Positions 8,474-18,713 of a stretch of DNA of 64,000 nt are shown piece after piece. The stretch lies in assembly GCF_002777975.1 (NCBI RefSeq), contig NZ_NGVS01000014.1:202198-266197 (forward strand), read 5' to 3'. Position 1 is the first letter of the stretch. Each line of letters opens with the position of its first letter. The position numbers and the translations under genes were made by a program. The DNA is from Shewanella carassii. GTDB lineage: Bacteria > Pseudomonadota > Gammaproteobacteria > Enterobacterales > Shewanellaceae. Under the pieces are notes generated by a model. It saw nothing but the letters and a program-made list of their open reading frames with translations. It was not told the origin of the DNA and made no database searches.

Positions 8474-10633
8474 ATGAAGCAGTATCTTTCCCTCTTCGGG
8501 CTGTTATGGCTCTTATCCGCGTGCTCCCCCAATTCCCATGTTGAGTTTGACCCTAAAAAAGGCGATCGAGTCGATTACTGGGTGCAGACAAAAGCCAGCA
8601 TAGATATTGGCGGACGGGTATTTACTCAGCACAGCAACTCTCTGATGCACTATGAGGTGATTGAGACCTCGCCTGCACTAAAGTTGGAACTGGTGCCCAG
8701 GTTTATGACTATGTCCGGTGGCGGCAATAGTTTTAGTAGTTTTACCGCTGCAAACGATGAGCCCGAGTTGCAACAGATGTTTTCCAGCGGCTTTGAAATC
8801 ACCCTGGATAAAGACTCCGGCAAATTGCTGGCATTTAAGGGCAAGGATGAAGAGAGTTGGCAAAAGATGTTGGCACGCTCGGGCCCTGAGTTAATCGAAC
8901 ATTTGACTCAGGGGATGGAGACTCCCGGTGTGTTGCAAAAGATCCCCGCCAAAGAGGGCAGTAAGCTGATACTCGAGGGGTTCAATGGTCAGCAAACGGA
9001 ACTATTGGTCACTAAGGTGACCCCGGAGATAGTGGACGCAGAGTTGACCGCCGAAAGCGGCGATAGTCGCCTGTATGGTCATATGCGCCTGGCACGTGAG
9101 AGTGGCTGGTTGCAGAAAATGGTGTTGGTGCTGGAGAGCAAGATTGACGCCATGGGTCAACAAGGCAACAACCATATACAGATAGTGATGTCGCGCAAGG
9201 ATCTGCTCGAACAGGTGGGCGATCTGAGGCAACAAATCGCCTTCGATGATATGGACAACTGGAACCCCATTATGGCATCGCCCCCTAAGCCAGCCGATGG
9301 GCTTGAGCTCAGTGCCGAAAGCTTATTCCAATATGGCAAGGGCACATTTCGTGGCGAGTCTGAACATCTGCAACTGGAACTCTTGCTTACCAAAGGCGAT
9401 AGAGAAGTTTTGGGTGAGATCCGCTACCGAGATCTGCAGGCGCTGGATGCCGAAGATAAACCCATTGCACTGGAGTGGAGCATACTCAGCCAGTTGGGCC
9501 CCTATCAGGAGAGTGGTGCGCTAGTCACCAGTACCGCGATTGTGCCCCTGGGATGGGATCAGCGAAACCAGTTTGAAAAAATATCCTCCTTCAGTGCCGT
9601 GGCAGACTATAGGCCACTCGAGCTGGTATCGGTTTCCAGCCAATGGCAGTCGGGGCAGGAGCAGCAGTTGGCGTTGGCCGGTGGCACACTCACTATTACC
9701 CCGGTAGCGCAGCAAGAGGGCGAGTATCTGCTGCATTTCAGCGGCGCCGATGGTTATCTGGTACCGTTTTTCGATGGGCTTGAAGGCGAGTTCCGCTATC
9801 AGACACCGCAAGGTGGCCCCGAGTGGCTCAATAGCATGGATCGCAGTTTGCTGTTTAGCGGCCAACAACTCTTTCGGGTGAAATTGACCAAGCCAGCAGC
9901 AGAGGTAACCTTTCATGCCATCTTGGATCAGCAACAAGCCGGTTTCAGCCGCGAGGTGCGCTGGGTGAACCGTGAGGCCTTTGCCGCCGATTACACCCTG
10001 CCTCCCATGGGCAAGCATTACCTTTATTACAATGATACCGGCGAAGAGGCGGTCGATTTTGATCCGGCCACCTTTGCGACTCAGGCCGATACGCCGCAGG
10101 GTGCCAAGCTGACTCTGCCGCAGGACTGGGCCGGGGTCTGCCAGCTGCAAATTGAAGGCGATTTTAAACAAGGGCCATCGGCTTTGGTCTGGAAAGCAAA
10201 GCCTAACGAACGTATGACGACTCAAGTCGAGTATCAACTGAGTACCGAGGATGGCATTCGCCGTTATTTCTATGGTCTGGAAATACCCAGTCATCTGCAC
10301 TGTGATGGTCGCCCGGTATGGCACTCTGTCGACTATACCCCGGGTGAACGTGCCTGGTTGGTGCCCCTTGAAGTGTTTGGCGAGCTGGATCTGCAGCAAT
10401 CTGTGCAGCAATTCCTACAGAGTTACCATCTCTACAGTGCCGATGACGTGCAACTGCCGTTGCTGGACAAGCAGGCGCGCTACCTGAGTTCAGAGGATAT
10501 CCCGCTGAGCGAAGCCGTCATGGAAGACAAATACCTAAGGGTTGCCGATAGCGTGGAGCGTATCGGCAAACTCGAGTACCAGGGCGAGCCCCTGGATATC
10601 CGCTGGGTCAACAGTTTCCCGCCACTGCCTTAA
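8474..10633 (+). CDS. Large lipoprotein of unknown function
   Basis: This 719-residue protein has a type II signal peptide: a hydrophobic core at residues 4-14, then lipobox LSAC with Cys17 as the lipidated residue. The remainder is soluble and rich in beta-type sequence, with no motif I recognise. The residue after the Cys is Ser, so outer-membrane sorting is likely, facing the periplasm or surface. The ATG at 8474 is chosen for AAGGAA upstream and for giving a clean signal peptide; the frame is open from 8435. The MORN-repeat gene begins 10 bp after its stop codon, so the two are probably co-expressed and may act together. Confidence 0.7.
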   Translation: MKQYLSLFGLLWLLSACSPNSHVEFDPKKGDRVDYWVQTKASIDIGGRVFTQHSNSLMHYEVIETSPALKLELVPRFMTMSGGGNSFSSFTAANDEPELQQMFSSGFEITLDKDSGKLLAFKGKDEESWQKMLARSGPELIEHLTQGMETPGVLQKIPAKEGSKLILEGFNGQQTELLVTKVTPEIVDAELTAESGDSRLYGHMRLARESGWLQKMVLVLESKIDAMGQQGNNHIQIVMSRKDLLEQVGDLRQQIAFDDMDNWNPIMASPPKPADGLELSAESLFQYGKGTFRGESEHLQLELLLTKGDREVLGEIRYRDLQALDAEDKPIALEWSILSQLGPYQESGALVTSTAIVPLGWDQRNQFEKISSFSAVADYRPLELVSVSSQWQSGQEQQLALAGGTLTITPVAQQEGEYLLHFSGADGYLVPFFDGLEGEFRYQTPQGGPEWLNSMDRSLLFSGQQLFRVKLTKPAAEVTFHAILDQQQAGFSREVRWVNREAFAADYTLPPMGKHYLYYNDTGEEAVDFDPATFATQADTPQGAKLTLPQDWAGVCQLQIEGDFKQGPSALVWKAKPNERMTTQVEYQLSTEDGIRRYFYGLEIPSHLHCDGRPVWHSVDYTPGERAWLVPLEVFGELDLQQSVQQFLQSYHLYSADDVQLPLLDKQARYLSSEDIPLSEAVMEDKYLRVADSVERIGKLEYQGEPLDIRWVNSFPPLP

Positions 10634-10643
10634 GGACAAGAAA

Positions 10644-12572
10644 ATGCGTGTATTGATATTACTTTGTGGCCTGATGAGCTGGATGGCCAGCGCCGAGACA
10701 GTGTGGCTGAATGAAGATTGGCAAGTGGTCGACAGTGAGCGCCAGGCCAGCTTTTATGTTAAAGAGCCACAAACCCAGGATCAGCATGGTTGGCAGACCA
10801 CCATCTATTATGTCGGCTCGGATACCCCCAGATTCAAGGGCAGCTTTGCCAAGCCGGGTATCTTCCAAAATGCCCTAGGTAGCTACCAGTTCTTTCACAA
10901 TAACGGCAAGCTGTCTTCCGATGGCCGTTATAACGATAACAGCGAGATGGAAGGCCCGATCCGTTTCTATGATGAAGACGGCATCTTGACCATGGAGGCC
11001 GGTTTTGTTGATGGTGAACAAAGAGGCACTCAAAAAAACTTCTACAGTAACGGTCAGTTAGAGGAGGTTTTTCAGCAGTTGGGCGACAAACGCGTCGGTA
11101 AAGACAGCCACTATTACCAGGATGGCAGTCTGCAGGCGCAGCACTCGCTGGTCAATGGTCTGCCGGAAGGGGAGCAACTGGAATACTACCCGGGTGGGCA
11201 ACTGCGTGAGCGCAGTCTGTATCTGGCGGGTAAACCGACGGGTGAACGCAAACGTTATCACCGCAATGGTGAGTTGTCCTCCATTGACACCTTTGGCCCT
11301 AAAGGTCAGCAGGGAAAAGCCTATGAATACTGGGATACAGGCGTCCAAGAGGCCGAGTATGTTTATGTGGATGGCCAGCGGCAGGGACCGGCCAAACGCT
11401 GGCATGAGAATGGCCAGCTCAGTTGGGAAACCCATTTCCAGCAGGATCGAGAGCATGGGGAAAGCCGCCAGTATGATGCCAAGGGACAGCTGACTCGAAT
11501 CGAACATTATCAGCAGGGCAAAAAGGTGGGCGAGCAGCAAAGCTTTTATACCAATAGCTCGCAGCTGCAGCAGTTACAGCGCTTTGACGATCAAAGCCGC
11601 TTGGTCTTTGAACAAGAGTTTGCCGAAGACGGCAGCAAGACCATGGAGTTCAACGCCCGTTTTGTCAAAGATAAACAGATCCTCGACAGACAATACTTCA
11701 AAGACGGCAAGCTCAGCTCAAGAATGCAGCAGGATATGACCCGGGTGTGGACGCTATATCAGAAGTTTGATGCCAATGGCGTTGTCATCGAACGAGAGGA
11801 GGAACTCAATGGCAAACGCGAGGGGCTGGCCGTGCAAATGTATCAGGGGCTCTGGGACGATGAGCCCAATATAGAGACCAGCCATTACAAAGAAGGTCAG
11901 CTCCACGGCGCTTATGAAAAGAAACTAGTCAGCGGCAAGCTGCTGGAGCAAGGCGAATATGCCCATTACAAAAAGGTGGGGATCTGGACTTATCAGGATG
12001 CCCGTAACCGCCGCACAGAACAGCGTGACAGTCAGGGGCAGCTGCACGGTGAAGTGAAAGAAATCCAGATACACGATGGCCAATTGTTGCAGCTGGCGCA
12101 TTACCGGCACGGGCAGCTTGAGGGGGAATACCGAACCTACAGCGAAAAAGGCGAGCTGCAAGCCAAGGGGAATTATAGCCAGGACAAACGGCATGGCCAG
12201 TGGCAGTACCAGGATCCCTATGAAACCCAAGTGTCCCTCTGGCAAGGGGATTATCATCACGGCAAAAAAGTCGGCACTTGGTTGGCGTACTCTGCAGCAG
12301 GTTATGAACTGGGGCGGGAGCAATATGACGCCAAAGGACAGGAACAAGGCAGCTTTTACTATTTTACCGAAGACGGTTTATTGAACAAGGTTGCCCGTTA
12401 TCAGGATGGTAAGGAGCATGGCGAAACCGTGTCTTACATCCAGGGCAGAGCTTACTATATTCAGATGTTTGAACATGGTGAGTTCTTGGGCAGCCGTGAT
12501 GTCGATGACGATGAGCCTAAGGCCGAGAGCGACTGCGATAGCTCTGCCTCATCGCTGCTGTTTGGCTGTTGA
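10644..12572 (+). CDS. Exported YwqK/MORN_2-repeat protein
   Basis: This 642-residue protein has a signal peptide (MRVLILLCGLMSWMASA, cleaved near residue 17). Most of the mature part is built from repeats of about 22 residues of the MORN_2 type, such as YHRNGELSS, WHENGQLSWE and YSEKGELQAKG, often with G-x-W/Y-x-x-Y at the start of a unit. Proteins of this kind are often labelled YwqK-family antitoxin, but that label rests on the repeat alone, and this one is exported and stands beside a lipoprotein rather than a toxin. A role at the cell envelope is inference. AAGGAC precedes the ATG at 10644. Confidence 0.75.
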   Translation: MRVLILLCGLMSWMASAETVWLNEDWQVVDSERQASFYVKEPQTQDQHGWQTTIYYVGSDTPRFKGSFAKPGIFQNALGSYQFFHNNGKLSSDGRYNDNSEMEGPIRFYDEDGILTMEAGFVDGEQRGTQKNFYSNGQLEEVFQQLGDKRVGKDSHYYQDGSLQAQHSLVNGLPEGEQLEYYPGGQLRERSLYLAGKPTGERKRYHRNGELSSIDTFGPKGQQGKAYEYWDTGVQEAEYVYVDGQRQGPAKRWHENGQLSWETHFQQDREHGESRQYDAKGQLTRIEHYQQGKKVGEQQSFYTNSSQLQQLQRFDDQSRLVFEQEFAEDGSKTMEFNARFVKDKQILDRQYFKDGKLSSRMQQDMTRVWTLYQKFDANGVVIEREEELNGKREGLAVQMYQGLWDDEPNIETSHYKEGQLHGAYEKKLVSGKLLEQGEYAHYKKVGIWTYQDARNRRTEQRDSQGQLHGEVKEIQIHDGQLLQLAHYRHGQLEGEYRTYSEKGELQAKGNYSQDKRHGQWQYQDPYETQVSLWQGDYHHGKKVGTWLAYSAAGYELGREQYDAKGQEQGSFYYFTEDGLLNKVARYQDGKEHGETVSYIQGRAYYIQMFEHGEFLGSRDVDDDEPKAESDCDSSASSLLFGC

Positions 12573-12580
12573 GGCTTTAT

Positions 12581-13999
12581 CTATGGCTTAGCCCTGTGGG
12601 CTGAACGAGTTGCCGCAATAAGCTGTTTGCGCTGCACCTTTAGCCCCTCGGCAACCTGTTGTGGCCAGGGATAATAGTGCCTCGGGCGTTTAAAGCGGGC
12701 CAGCTTGTCTGCCAGGAAGGCGGTCAACTCGGCTTCGCTCGGTATTTCTATGCTTCGATATCGCAAAATGGCGGCCGGCAGTAAACCAAACTCGGGGTTA
12801 TCTTCACCAAAGACGATGGCATCCAGGATGGCTGGGTGCCGTTTCAGCGCCGCTTCCACCTCTTCCGGTTGAATATTCTCGCCGCCGCAGATAAACATAT
12901 TGTCGACCCGCCCCTGAATATGCAGTAGCCCATCCTGGCTCCAAAAGCCTTTGTCCTTGGTGCAGAACCAACCGTCTTGGGTCTCTTTAACTATGCTGCC
13001 ATCCGGCTGCAAGTAACCCATAAACAGGGTCTCGCCCCTGACCCAGATAACTCCTTGTTCTATTTTGAGTTCGCGCCCGGGTAATAGGCGGCCACTACTG
13101 CCATCGCTGCGGGCGATTCCCGTGGTGATCTGCGAGCCCATCTCTGTCATGCCGTAACTGGTGAAGGCTTTCACCTTCAAGGGGGATAGCCTGTCCAGCA
13201 GGCCTTGGCCTATGGCGCCGCCCCCGAGTAGCAGGCACTTCACTCCTATAAGGCTTTCGGGGCTGTCGTCCAACAGGCGTTGTAACTGGGTGGCCACCAA
13301 TGAGAGATGAGTGATGGCATCACGCTTTAACTGCGCCGCCATAGTTAGCTTATTGTCCGGCAGCACCACGGCCGCCGCAGCCAGGGCGCAGCGATTGAGG
13401 ATTGCCAGACCACCGATATGGAACAGCGGCAACGAGAGTAACCAGGCATCACCACTCGTCAAAGGGATCAACTGCCGACTGCCATTGGCGTTGGCGATAT
13501 GGTTATTAAGGCAGTGGATTGCGGCCTTGGGGCTGCCACTGGAGCCCGAGGTAAGAATGATATTGAGCGGCGTATCGGCCGAGACAGTGGCTATCTCGGC
13601 TGGGATACCATTCGATTCGATAATGGCAAAATCCGCCTGCACTCGGGTGATATCCCGCGTTTGCCAAAGCTTATTCCGGGCGTTATCCGGACACCAGATA
13701 AAGCGAATATGTAAACGCTCAAGCAGCTCCTGAAGCTGACTATCCGGAAACTTGGGTGACAGTGGGCAAAAGAGCAGCCCCAGATCCAGACAAGCCCAAT
13801 ACAGCAACATCAGCTCGCGGCAGTTGGCGGCCACACAGGCCAGTTTATCCCCGCGCTGCAACCCCAAGGCTCGAAGCTCGGCGCCGAGCGCCAACACCTG
13901 CCGGCTTACTGCCTGATAACTATGGCTGATACCGCCCTCTACCAAGGCGATGGCATCTGGGGTCTGTTGGCCACTGAGGTGAAGGGGCGAGTAGGTCAT
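12581..13999 (-). CDS. menE: o-Succinylbenzoate-CoA ligase MenE
   Basis: This 472-residue member of the adenylate-forming family activates o-succinylbenzoate with ATP and CoA in menaquinone synthesis. The P-loop motif LTSGSSGSPKAA (about 149-160), SYGMTEMG and the C-terminal GRVDNMFICGGENIQPEEVE segment are all present. It is the last gene of menDHCE, 53 bp after menC, with CAGGAG before the ATG. Menaquinone is the electron carrier for the anaerobic reductases found elsewhere in this window. Confidence 0.93.
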   Translation of the reverse strand: MTYSPLHLSGQQTPDAIALVEGGISHSYQAVSRQVLALGAELRALGLQRGDKLACVAANCRELMLLYWACLDLGLLFCPLSPKFPDSQLQELLERLHIRFIWCPDNARNKLWQTRDITRVQADFAIIESNGIPAEIATVSADTPLNIILTSGSSGSPKAAIHCLNNHIANANGSRQLIPLTSGDAWLLSLPLFHIGGLAILNRCALAAAAVVLPDNKLTMAAQLKRDAITHLSLVATQLQRLLDDSPESLIGVKCLLLGGGAIGQGLLDRLSPLKVKAFTSYGMTEMGSQITTGIARSDGSSGRLLPGRELKIEQGVIWVRGETLFMGYLQPDGSIVKETQDGWFCTKDKGFWSQDGLLHIQGRVDNMFICGGENIQPEEVEAALKRHPAILDAIVFGEDNPEFGLLPAAILRYRSIEIPSEAELTAFLADKLARFKRPRHYYPWPQQVAEGLKVQRKQLIAATRSAHRAKP

Positions 14000-14052
14000 G
14001 TGCTCTCCTGTTACTGAAATTGGAGGTTGCAGAGGCTGTCAGAGCTTGGCGG

Positions 14053-15099
14053 TTACAGACAGGGCCACTGACCCAAGAGTTCCAGCTCGGCAAAGTCCAG
14101 ACAGGGTTTGTGGCCTTGGCCGACAATAATATCGCGTCCGAAAGGCGCCAGAGTATCCAGTCCGGGGGCTTCGTTGGGGGTCAAGAGGGCACTGACAGCC
14201 TCCAGATCGGCAATTCCCAAAGAAGATTCCAGGCTGGAACTCAATAGGGCGCGCACGCCGGCCGCTTCGGCCTGTTCGATCAGGGTTTGCAGTCTGGTTA
14301 AGCTGCCGAGCAACATGGGTTTAAGCACCAGCGCCGTGAGACCGCTCGCGAAGTCATTGCAGTCAGGTACAAACTCACTTTGCAGCAGACTTTCATCCAG
14401 GGCATAGCGGATCCCTGTGGCCTTGAATAGGGCCGGGTTATCGTCGGCGCGGCGGCAGGGTTCCTCAATATATTCAATGCTGGCCTTGGGCAGACAAGCG
14501 CAAAAATCCACTGCTTGCTGATACTCAAAGCCCTGATTGGCATCCAGCCTGAGTTTAAGATGAGGTTTGGCGGCCAATACAGCATGGATCAGTCTGAGCT
14601 CTTGCTCCATGCTGGTCTGGGCGACTTTGATCTTGGCTCTGAGAACCGTATCGGGAAGCGCCGCCAGCCTTTGTTGCAGTAGCGCCAGTGGCTCTTCTTC
14701 CCTGTGATAGATGAGCGGGATGGTTTCAAAGGCCGGCCAGCGCTGTGGAAGTTGTCCTTTGAGTTTGGTATCGAGCAGACTTAGCCCCCAAGCGAGCGAG
14801 GGATACTGACAGGCATCGGCCGCCTGACTCAACTCCTGCTCTTTGGCTGCCAGTGCTTGCATCAGCGCCAAGGCTGCTTCTGTCACCTCCGCCAGCGATT
14901 CACGGCTGAACCCCTGCAGTGGCTCGCCGTTGGCATCCAGGCCGCTCAGAGGAGCGACTTCTACAAAATGTTCTTCATTGCCGTAACAGGCCTTGATAAC
15001 CAGCCCGGCTCTCTGTTCGATTCTTTGCTTGCCCACAGGTAGTGAGGTTTCCAGTGGTAGCCTATAGCGGGCCAGTGACAGTGAGTCTGGATGCATCAT
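14053..15099 (-). CDS. menC: o-Succinylbenzoate synthase MenC
   Basis: This 348-residue enolase-superfamily enzyme dehydrates SHCHC to o-succinylbenzoate. The catalytic set is complete: KIK motif (Lys156 and Lys158), metal ligands Asp186, Glu213 and Asp235, and Lys260 in LVLKPM. The start codon overlaps the menH stop by 4 bp (ATGA); a second ATG lies 3 bp downstream and either could be used. Confidence 0.93.
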   Translation of the reverse strand: MMHPDSLSLARYRLPLETSLPVGKQRIEQRAGLVIKACYGNEEHFVEVAPLSGLDANGEPLQGFSRESLAEVTEAALALMQALAAKEQELSQAADACQYPSLAWGLSLLDTKLKGQLPQRWPAFETIPLIYHREEEPLALLQQRLAALPDTVLRAKIKVAQTSMEQELRLIHAVLAAKPHLKLRLDANQGFEYQQAVDFCACLPKASIEYIEEPCRRADDNPALFKATGIRYALDESLLQSEFVPDCNDFASGLTALVLKPMLLGSLTRLQTLIEQAEAAGVRALLSSSLESSLGIADLEAVSALLTPNEAPGLDTLAPFGRDIIVGQGHKPCLDFAELELLGQWPCL

Positions 15100-15884
15100 T
15101 CACCCCTTGAAATCGCGTTCAGGGCGCCTTTGAGCGCCGTGGCAAAAGCGCCGGGTTGGGCCTGATGGCTATTATGGCCCGCATCGGCAATGGTATGCAG
15201 CTTGAATCCGGCTTGTGGCTGCCAGGCCTTGGCGAGAGCGTTAAACTTGGCATCCTGTTCCCCGAGGTAGTAGTGGCTTGGGCAGGCAAGCTTGGCCGGC
15301 ACCAGGCGCAGATCCTGTTGTAGTGCCAGTGAGGTGGCCTGGTAACAGTTGATTAGGCCAAGCGGCTGCTGATGGCGGCGTTTTTCGATTAAACCTTCTC
15401 GCTCGGCGCTTGATAGGTCTGCAAACACCCCCTGCTGATACCAGAGGGCCAGCACTTGTTCAATCGGCATAGTGTTAAAACGTTCGGCCCACAGCTTATC
15501 GGCCATCGCCCTCTGCCGGCGTTCATCAGGGGATAACAGGCCCGGGTGACAGGACTCAAGATGTAGGCTCAGCAGCGCCTCGGGCCAGGTTTGAGCCAGA
15601 TGCAGCGCGATACGGCCACCAAGCGAGTATCCCAACAAGTGAAAGCGTGGGATGCCAGCCTTGAGCAGTGTATGACGCAGCAAGGCAACACAGTCATTGA
15701 AGCCTGGACTGTCGATTTGGATATCACAGCTGCGGCCATGTCCCGGGAGATCGACCGCAATACAGTAGTAGTCCTGACTCAGGAGCGGCAGCAACTCGCG
15801 CCAATCATGGCTGCTGCCGAGAAAACCGTGCAGTAGCACTAAAGGCGGCTGGGTTGCTGACCCTTGAGTCGTTATGGCTAACAT
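15096..15884 (-). CDS. menH: SHCHC synthase MenH
   Basis: This 262-residue alpha/beta hydrolase eliminates pyruvate from SEPHCHC in the menaquinone pathway. The oxyanion segment LLHGFLGSSHDW is near the N-terminus, the nucleophile elbow is GYSLGG with Ser87, and a late His (AGHNSH) completes the triad. I chose the ATG at 15884 because it overlaps the menD stop codon (TGATG), pointing to translational coupling; an in-frame ATG at 15902 is the alternative. Confidence 0.9.
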   Translation of the reverse strand: MLAITTQGSATQPPLVLLHGFLGSSHDWRELLPLLSQDYYCIAVDLPGHGRSCDIQIDSPGFNDCVALLRHTLLKAGIPRFHLLGYSLGGRIALHLAQTWPEALLSLHLESCHPGLLSPDERRQRAMADKLWAERFNTMPIEQVLALWYQQGVFADLSSAEREGLIEKRRHQQPLGLINCYQATSLALQQDLRLVPAKLACPSHYYLGEQDAKFNALAKAWQPQAGFKLHTIADAGHNSHQAQPGAFATALKGALNAISRGE

Positions 15885-17605
15885 CAGCTTTGTTTTACCC
15901 ATTGGCCTATGCTGGCTATCTGGTCGCTGGCCTGGGTTTGGCTGACGCAAACCTCGATGACCGAGGCGCCGTTATAGTTGAGCGCTTCACTGTAGGCATC
16001 CATAAAGCCCTGGAAGTCTTCCACCCTATTGTAGGGCAGGCCAAACATGGCCGCGCCATAGCCAAACTCCAGCCCGTGGCTTAATCGGTAATAGTGAGCC
16101 CTTACTTGCTCATCCGGTACTGGCAGAATATTGAAGATATTGCCGCCATCATTGTTGAGTATCACTATCACCAATGGCCCCTGAGCCTGGCGTGCCAGTG
16201 CCAGAGAGTTGAGGTCGTGCAGCGCCGATAGATCGCCGAGCACCAAGGTGGTGGCCTGGCCCTTGTGGTTGGCGACGCCGCAGGCACTGGCCAGCAGGCC
16301 ATCTATCCCCGAAGCGCCGCGGTTGGTATAGGTGATGGCGGCGCAGCAACTGATGGGCGCGAACATATCATAAAGTCGCACCGGCAAACTGTTACCGATA
16401 AAAAGCTGCTGCTCGCCGGTTCGGATTGCCGCTATGGCCCTGATCACCTGGGCCTCACCGAATTCGCCGTTATCGATTTGGCGTACAAAGAGCTCATTGA
16501 GCGCCTCATTCTGGGCGGTGAGCTCCAGTGCCCAATTGGCGGAGGACGAGCGCGGCCACTCAAGCGCGGCTATCTGCTGTAGCTCTGCCAGCCAGATCTG
16601 CTTGGGTTTATGGCTGGGATCCAGGCGCATCTGCTGCGGCAATACTTGCCAATATTGGTGCCAGTTCTGCTGTTCCAGATAACTTATCAGGCGTTTCGAC
16701 AGCAGGCGTCCACCAAACACCAGTGCCCGGTCGGCCTGTTGCAGCAGGGCTCGGCCCTTGGGGTTGAGCAGCAGTTGGTCGACATTGCCTATTGCGGCAG
16801 GATGTTGACGCAGCTGAGACTGGGCATCTGTCAGCAGCGGCCAACCGAGTTTGCTGGCCAGTTCGACCAACTTTTGTGGATTATCGGCACTATCCAGGGT
16901 GCCGGCGATGATAACACCCTTGCCGTGAACAAAACGCGCCATGGTATCCCAACTGGGGACTTGTCCCATGCCTTTATTGGCATATTGGTTATAGGGCGTG
17001 CTTGCCTGTTGCCAGCTCGTCAGAGGTTGCAGGTAATGCTCTATGGCTTGACTTCTGGGGGCATCCAGGCTGCTTGGGTACAGTGGCTCACGATACATGC
17101 AATTGATGTGGACCGGCATGCTTTGGTTGGCCACGGCTTCATCAATCTGAGTCAGCAGTGCCTGAGGGGCTATGGCCAGATCCGGTGTTGGCAGGTTCAA
17201 CTGCTTGGCATATTGGCCGAAAATCGCCGGTTGGAGTATGGCTTGGTTGGCGCCGCAAGCTATCAGCTCCGGCGGTCTGTCGCCGGAAAGCACGACCAAG
17301 GGGACTTGAGTCAACCAGGCCTCAACGATGGCCGGATACAGGTTGGCAACGGCCGTACCCGAGGTGGTGATAATGGCGACCGGGGCCCGACTGGCCTTGG
17401 CGAGCCCGAGTGCCATAAAGCCCAGTCCACGCTCATCGAAGTGTAGGTGTTGTTTTAGTTTGTCCTGGCGGGCAGCAGCCAGCGTCAGGGGCGTGGAGCG
17501 CGAGCCTGGCGCCATGCACACATGCTGAGCCCCAAGGCGTGCCAGCTCTTCAAGTATGAGGGAACCCCAAAGGAGATTGAGTTCGGCGTGAGAATTGATT
17601 TGCAT
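15884..17605 (-). CDS. menD: SEPHCHC synthase MenD
   Basis: This 573-residue thiamine-diphosphate enzyme joins 2-oxoglutarate to isochorismate, the first committed step of menaquinone synthesis. The N-terminal segment [13 protein letters not shown], the central GDRPPEL segment and the ThDP-binding [12 protein letters not shown] with [10 protein letters not shown] are visible. The ATG at 17605 matches the usual MenD start; the frame is open to 17698 but nothing there fits the family. It begins the menDHCE operon. Confidence 0.94.
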   Translation of the reverse strand: MQINSHAELNLLWGSLILEELARLGAQHVCMAPGSRSTPLTLAAARQDKLKQHLHFDERGLGFMALGLAKASRAPVAIITTSGTAVANLYPAIVEAWLTQVPLVVLSGDRPPELIACGANQAILQPAIFGQYAKQLNLPTPDLAIAPQALLTQIDEAVANQSMPVHINCMYREPLYPSSLDAPRSQAIEHYLQPLTSWQQASTPYNQYANKGMGQVPSWDTMARFVHGKGVIIAGTLDSADNPQKLVELASKLGWPLLTDAQSQLRQHPAAIGNVDQLLLNPKGRALLQQADRALVFGGRLLSKRLISYLEQQNWHQYWQVLPQQMRLDPSHKPKQIWLAELQQIAALEWPRSSSANWALELTAQNEALNELFVRQIDNGEFGEAQVIRAIAAIRTGEQQLFIGNSLPVRLYDMFAPISCCAAITYTNRGASGIDGLLASACGVANHKGQATTLVLGDLSALHDLNSLALARQAQGPLVIVILNNDGGNIFNILPVPDEQVRAHYYRLSHGLEFGYGAAMFGLPYNRVEDFQGFMDAYSEALNYNGASVIEVCVSQTQASDQIASIGQWVKQS

Positions 17606-17753
17606 AAACAGCTTACCCAGTATCGAATGCTCAGTAGTGTACCGCTTTTGACACCACTGTTGTATGAACTCTTGGGTAAAACTGCTTGTGCACCTCAAGG
17701 CAAAAGAACAGCCTGACTACCAGGCTGAGGTCTTTATCGCGACTCCAACCCAA

Positions 17754-18713
17754 TTACAGTAAGTTACCACTCACAAGACGCAGTTGTGAGCGAATCCACT
17801 CCAGCTCTATGTCTTGTTGGCCGACACTGCTGAGCAAGGTGAGCGTCAGCGGCTCTGTAACGTTGAACAATCGCGTCGTTTCCATCTCTGACAGTTTGCA
17901 CAGGTGTAGTTGAGGCTCTTCCCCCAAGAGATCGAATACCGCCTTATAGGGCACCAAAGCCACCGCCTGCGAGGCCTCCAGATAGGCGCTCAGCGAGGAG
18001 ATGCCGGTGATAGTCATCTCGACATTTAAATCGAGATGATTGATTCGACAATAATCCTCGAACGGACTCTGACTGTTGGGTATCAGACCTAGATCGGTAT
18101 TGATATAAGGATACTCGGCTATGGCTTCCAGGGTGAGATCGCGTGAAAGCAACGGGTGATTCTTGTTACAGATGAGGTAGAGGCTATCGAGTTTTCTGAG
18201 TGCCTCTATCTGCAGCTTGCCGCCGAGAGAGAGCAGTTCGTCTGGGTAGCGACAACTGCAAAGTCCGGCGCTGATGTTGCCATCTATGAGCCCTTGCAAT
18301 GAACTGCAGCTCCAGGAGTTTAAGTTAATATGCAGTTGCTTGCCTTGCTGTTTTATCGCAGACATCAAGGCTTTGGGATAGGCATAAGAAATCAGTCCTG
18401 GAGTAACTAATTCGAAATTTTTATTGCCTGCCAGTGCGGGGTTCCCTAAGTGACTGAAGCCTTTGGAACAGTCGACAATTTCTTTGGCAATAGGATAAAC
18501 CTTAGCCGCAAATTCATTGGGAATAAGACCATACTTTTTTCTTAGAAATAGTTCGTTACCAAAAATAGATCTGGCTGTTTTTAAACAACGGCTTATTTTG
18601 GGTGCAGGCACATTCAGAATTTTGGAAACATGTGTTGCAGACTTGTTTTCGTATAGGCTAACAAGGATGGAAAGGCTTAAAATATCCAGCTTTTCAAAGT
18701 CGATGTGGCTCAC
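17754..18713 (-). CDS. LysR-family transcriptional regulator
   Basis: This is a 319-residue LysR-type protein. The N-terminal winged helix-turn-helix (LVSLYENKSATHVSKILN, then PKISRCLKTARSIFGNELF) is followed by a ligand-binding domain. I start it at the GTG at 18713 because AAAGGAG lies 8 bp before it; the frame is open to 18767 only through weaker codons. It is divergent from the FNR-box operon at 19118, so it may control that operon, but this is inference from position. Its 5' part is more AT-rich than the flanking men genes. Confidence 0.8.
   Translation of the reverse strand: MSHIDFEKLDILSLSILVSLYENKSATHVSKILNVPAPKISRCLKTARSIFGNELFLRKKYGLIPNEFAAKVYPIAKEIVDCSKGFSHLGNPALAGNKNFELVTPGLISYAYPKALMSAIKQQGKQLHINLNSWSCSSLQGLIDGNISAGLCSCRYPDELLSLGGKLQIEALRKLDSLYLICNKNHPLLSRDLTLEAIAEYPYINTDLGLIPNSQSPFEDYCRINHLDLNVEMTITGISSLSAYLEASQAVALVPYKAVFDLLGEEPQLHLCKLSEMETTRLFNVTEPLTLTLLSSVGQQDIELEWIRSQLRLVSGNLL

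Noticed and set aside
10644-12572. YwqK-type antitoxin of a toxin-antitoxin system
   Set aside because: The protein has a signal peptide and no toxin gene is adjacent, so only the repeat type was kept.
16610-17446. 278-codon plus-strand frame inside menD
   Set aside because: It is opposite conserved MenD sequence and has no ribosome site or recognisable motif.
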